8,981 nucleotides of DNA from Porticoccaceae bacterium (GTDB lineage Bacteria; Pseudomonadota; Gammaproteobacteria; Pseudomonadales; Porticoccaceae). The notes under the pieces are model-generated. The model saw nothing but the letters and a program-made list of their open reading frames with translations. It made no database searches and was not told where the DNA came from. Made by a program: the position numbers and the translations under genes. Below, one piece after another: positions 6,732 through 8,981 of the stretch (position 1 is its first letter; each line of letters opens with the position of its first letter). Location: NCBI GenBank assembly GCA_030590275.1, contig JAUUYV010000045.1, positions 1 through 8,981 on the forward strand, written 5' to 3'.

Positions 6732-7810
6732 CTCACCTGTATGTATCCAAAGGTTTTTATCCGGAAGAATACCTGGATGATACCGTGGCGTATATTTCCA
6801 GAGTTCAATCAACGGATGGCGCAATTCCCTGGTTTGAAGGTGGCAATCTGGATCCCTGGGACCACGTAGAGGCCGCAATGGGTTTGAGTATCGGCGGTCA
6901 TTACGATGAAGCTCAGCAAGCCTATTATTGGTTGCGGGATAACCAGCGGGAAAATGGCAGTTGGTTTGCTGCCTATAAAGACGGCAAGGTAGAAGACGAT
7001 ACCAGAGCGGAATCGAATTTTGTTGCCTATATCGCCACTGGAGTTTGGCATCACTATTTGATTACTGAGGACAGGGCGTTTCTCGAAGGTATCTGGCCTG
7101 TTGTGCAGCGGGCGATCGAATTTGTATTGTCACTTCAGGGTACTAAGGGAGAAATTTATTGGGCGGAAGATACCACTAAAGGCATACAGGAGGACTCCCT
7201 GGTTACTGGCTGCAGCAGTATCTTTAAAAGCCTTGAGTGTGCATTAAATATCGCGACCACCCTGGAAATTAAAGTACCTCACTGGGCTCTGGCGAGAATC
7301 AGGCTGGGTAATGCGCTGCGTAATCATCCGGAATGTTTTGACCGTACCTGGGAGAGCAAGAGCCGTTTCGCCATGGACTGGTTTTATCCGGTACTCACCG
7401 GAGTAGTTACCGGTGTGCGAAGCAAACATCACCTGTACTCCCGCTGGAGTCAGTTTGTGGTTAATGAGCTAGGGTCTCGCTGCGTCACCGATCGTCCGTG
7501 GGTGACAGTGGCTGAGTCCTGCGAGCTGGTGATGGCATTATTGGCGGCGGGTGAATATCAAAAAGCGCTTCAGGTATTCAGTTGGTTGCATCAGTTTCGC
7601 GATACCGATGGTTCTTACTGGACAGGTTATGCCTACCCGGATGACGAAGTCTGGCCGGTAGAAAAACCGACCTGGACAGCTGCAGCGATATTGTTAGCGG
7701 CTGACGCGCTATCCAATCGAACATCGGCAGCCCATTTATTTAAAACTGAATCAATGGTGCTTGCGTCGGAGGATACCAAGCGTTCGAACAGTGCCGAGGT
7801 CCTCAAATAA
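6728..7810 (+). CDS. alpha/alpha-barrel protein, six-hairpin glycosidase or prenyltransferase-like
   Basis: A 360-residue protein of helical hairpins with loops carrying a recurring Gly-aromatic signature: Q27STDGAIPW35, Q73RENGSW79, Q137GTKGEIYW145 and D294GSYW298. Such repeats occur in squalene-cyclase/prenyltransferase (QW-like) barrels. The segment EDRAFLEGIWPVVQRAIEFVL (114-134) is instead typical of six-hairpin glycosidases such as GH15 and GH78. Acidic candidates include Asp42/Asp45 (LDPWDHVEAA), Asp90/Asp91/Glu95 (VEDDTRAES) and Asp305/Asp306/Glu307. No signal peptide is seen, so it should be cytoplasmic. The start overlaps the upstream methyltransferase stop (ATGA), and AAGGA (6713-6717) precedes it by ten bases. 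The last 19 residues look unstructured and lie antisense to the end of the convergent methyltransferase gene. Annotation tools may label it prenyltransferase; I regard a glycan-acting role as at least as likely given the glycosyltransferase neighbour. Confidence 0.75.
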   Translation: MTHLYVSKGFYPEEYLDDTVAYISRVQSTDGAIPWFEGGNLDPWDHVEAAMGLSIGGHYDEAQQAYYWLRDNQRENGSWFAAYKDGKVEDDTRAESNFVAYIATGVWHHYLITEDRAFLEGIWPVVQRAIEFVLSLQGTKGEIYWAEDTTKGIQEDSLVTGCSSIFKSLECALNIATTLEIKVPHWALARIRLGNALRNHPECFDRTWESKSRFAMDWFYPVLTGVVTGVRSKHHLYSRWSQFVVNELGSRCVTDRPWVTVAESCELVMALLAAGEYQKALQVFSWLHQFRDTDGSYWTGYAYPDDEVWPVEKPTWTAAAILLAADALSNRTSAAHLFKTESMVLASEDTKRSNSAEVLK

Positions 7811-8368
7811 GTTCGAATTGATAGCCTTCTTCCATATGGTATAGGGAGCCTGACCACCGTCGTCTGGATTGGGGAATATATCGTGGATGGCGAGTACCCC
7901 CCCCGGCACCACATGCTTACTCCAGCACTCATAATCGGTCAAAGCTGCTTCCAGGCTATGGCCCCCGTCAATAAATACCATTCCAAGTGGTGTTTGCCAG
8001 TCTCTTGCAGCGAGCTCGGATGAGGCTACCAGTGGCACCACATGATCTTCCAGTCCAGCTCGGCGGATGGTCAGACGGAATTCCTTAAAGCTGTCCATCA
8101 ACTCTATCGAGTCATCGTATAACTCAGGGTCGTGAAACTCTTCCCCTTTCTGGTGCTCTTCGGAGCCTCGGTGATGATCCAGCGCAAATAAGGTTCGCTG
8201 CTTATGTTTGCAGGCGGTACCGAGATAAACCGTCGATTTGCCGCAGTAGCTACCAATTTCAAGACAGGGCCCAAGGCTTGCGGTCTGGATGCAGGCATCA
8301 TGCAGTGCCGCGCCCTCCACTGGATCGAGGAATCCCTTAACAGTTTCGACATCAATGGATAGCTTCAT
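7751..8368 (-). CDS. class I SAM-dependent methyltransferase, Methyltransf_24 type
   Basis: A 205-residue methyltransferase of a different subfamily from the one at 5967. SAM motif I is LEIGSYCGKST (36-46), and ALDHHRGSEEHQ (62-73) supplies the ribose-binding acid Asp64. The typical block VFIDGGHSLEAALTDYECW starts at 131, with Asp134 and His137, and ends in PGGVLAIHDIF with His162 and Asp163. These Asp/His residues suggest a metal-assisted O-methyltransferase, as in members acting on sugar hydroxyls, but the substrate is inferred only from context. ATG at 8368-8366 is preceded by GAAGGA with eight bases of spacing, a strong ribosome site. The gene converges on the barrel gene and overlaps its last 60 bases with no terminator between them. 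It lies 110 bases downstream of the RDHSWG gene on the same strand. Confidence 0.88.
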   Translation of the reverse strand: MKLSIDVETVKGFLDPVEGAALHDACIQTASLGPCLEIGSYCGKSTVYLGTACKHKQRTLFALDHHRGSEEHQKGEEFHDPELYDDSIELMDSFKEFRLTIRRAGLEDHVVPLVASSELAARDWQTPLGMVFIDGGHSLEAALTDYECWSKHVVPGGVLAIHDIFPNPDDGGQAPYTIWKKAINSNLFEDLGTVRTLGILRRKHH

Positions 8369-8445
8369 CCTGGTGATCCTTCAAGATCTTAGGTGCGAGG
8401 GGCTCTGCGCGCGTCCGTGCGCCTGCGATATCAGTGAATCCTTGA

Positions 8446-8475
8446 TGCAGAAATTTATATAGGTGAATTTCTGCA
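8446..8475 (-). repeat. 10-bp perfect inverted repeat between two minus-strand genes
   Basis: TGCAGAAATT (8446-8455) and AATTTCTGCA (8466-8475) are perfect reverse complements around a 10-base loop, beginning three bases after the stop of the upstream minus-strand gene. On the minus strand no T-run follows the stem, so it is not a canonical intrinsic terminator. It may be a weak terminator, an RNA-stability element at the 3' end of that gene, or a regulator site in the leader of the methyltransferase gene. Confidence 0.45.
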
Positions 8476-8478
8476 ATA

Positions 8479-8981
8479 TTACAGAGCGGCGGGAATGGTC
8501 TTGCCCACTGGCTCGCCGTCAACGATCTGGTCACAGTATTCCGATAGCCCGTATCCTACTTTGTCTTTGTAGCGATATTCCGTCATTGCTTCGGTGATAC
8601 GGGTGTGCAGCCATTCACCGTTGTCCAGCTGGCGACGGTTGCGAACAGGCACCAGTGTGATGATCTTGCCAGTAATTTCATATTCGCCTTTTTCGGTTTT
8701 AGCCCAGGCGCGCAAGGCTGTCTGGTTGAAGTCATCATCCCAGTCGGACTCGATAGTGCATTCCGTAATAAGCTCATATTCGCCATTGTTCAAAATCATA
8801 CCGCCGTTTTCCAGTTCGCCTTCGGCGTTACCACTGGTCATCAGCATGGCACCGAAGGTTTCGTCAAAGCTGATCGGCAGCCAGCGATACCAATGAATGT
8901 TTTGCCAATAACGCGGCCCCCAGGAGTGGTCGCGCAAACCGTAGCCGGATATAGTCCATACCTCATCGCCGACCTTAATAG
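8479..8981 (-). CDS. partial protein with RDHSWG motif (DUF7065-like), 5' end outside window
   Basis: The reading frame is open to the window edge, so the N-terminal part of the protein is missing. The visible 167 codons begin IKVGDEVWTISGYGLRDHSW and end at TAA (8481-8479). A TTG at 8937 could be read as a start but lies inside the conserved GYGLRDHSWGPR segment, so it is not the true start. The rest is rich in Trp and Tyr near the front (YWQNIHWYRWLPISFDETFG) and then in alternating polar/hydrophobic strands (GEYEITGKIITLVPV), which fits a beta-rich, lipocalin-like fold. I recall GxGxRDHSWG as a signature of DUF7064/7065 proteins, distantly like CrtC/AttH carotenoid hydratase folds, but I could not check this. 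Function unknown. It is followed 110 bases later by a methyltransferase gene on the same strand. Confidence 0.7.
   Translation of the reverse strand, partial: IKVGDEVWTISGYGLRDHSWGPRYWQNIHWYRWLPISFDETFGAMLMTSGNAEGELENGGMILNNGEYELITECTIESDWDDDFNQTALRAWAKTEKGEYEITGKIITLVPVRNRRQLDNGEWLHTRITEAMTEYRYKDKVGYGLSEYCDQIVDGEPVGKTIPAAL

Noticed and set aside
6989..7003. VEDDT as a class II terpene cyclase DXDD catalytic motif
   Set aside because: The first Asp of DXDD is Val here, and the surrounding sequence fits six-hairpin glycosidases equally well, so it does not prove a cyclase.
7633..7932. Minus-strand frame of 99 codons across the convergent junction
   Set aside because: It overlaps both the barrel gene and the Methyltransf_24 gene in another frame and shows no family features.
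8401..8430. GC-rich alternating stretch (GCGCGCG...CGTGCGC) in the minus-strand leader
   Set aside because: The imperfect short pairing gives no clear hairpin, and no known element matches.
8594..8896. Plus-strand frame of 100 codons
   Set aside because: It is antisense to the RDHSWG gene, is Ser-rich with no domain, and is a shadow of the minus-strand frame.

Overview
The window reads as bacterial, most likely a gammaproteobacterium near the Pseudomonas/Cellvibrio side of the class. This rests on the homodimeric-type pyruvate dehydrogenase E1 (AceE), whose remembered Pseudomonas-like signatures include GDGECDEPE and EEGINEAGAMS, and on an aceE-aceF pair with no lpd directly downstream. Base composition looks roughly balanced in genes and very AT-rich in the first 170 bases. 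No database search was run, so the taxonomic call is inference.

Layout. Bases 1-173 are an AT-rich leader with a 17-bp dyad (92-108) that could be an operator. aceE (186-2948) and aceF (3027-4415) follow in the same direction, 78 bases apart. They encode E1 and E2 of the pyruvate dehydrogenase complex, which converts pyruvate to acetyl-CoA. AceE carries an extra N-terminal tail of about 33 residues. AceF starts at TTG, has a single lipoyl domain, and has Asn in the HRxxxG active-site motif. Bases 4416-4656 hold no convincing gene but contain an 11-bp stem inverted repeat and several copies of the hexamer TAGAAC/GTTCTA.

The second half is an accessory-looking cluster. On the + strand a GT4-type glycosyltransferase (4657-5955), a class I SAM-dependent methyltransferase (5967-6731) and an alpha/alpha-barrel protein resembling six-hairpin glycosidases and prenyltransferase/squalene-cyclase-repeat proteins (6728-7810) are tightly packed, with an 11-base gap and then an ATGA overlap. 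A second, different SAM methyltransferase of the Methyltransf_24 type (8368-7751, - strand) converges on them and overlaps the last 60 bases of the barrel gene. Behind it on the - strand lies the 3' part of a gene with an RDHSWG motif (8479 to the window edge).

The three + strand genes are probably one transcription unit, and none shows a signal peptide. Together they suggest cytoplasmic synthesis of a methylated glycoside or glycoconjugate. The product cannot be deduced from sequence. This set is the best candidate in the window for an undescribed pathway; the aceEF half is ordinary central metabolism with a few lineage-specific details.
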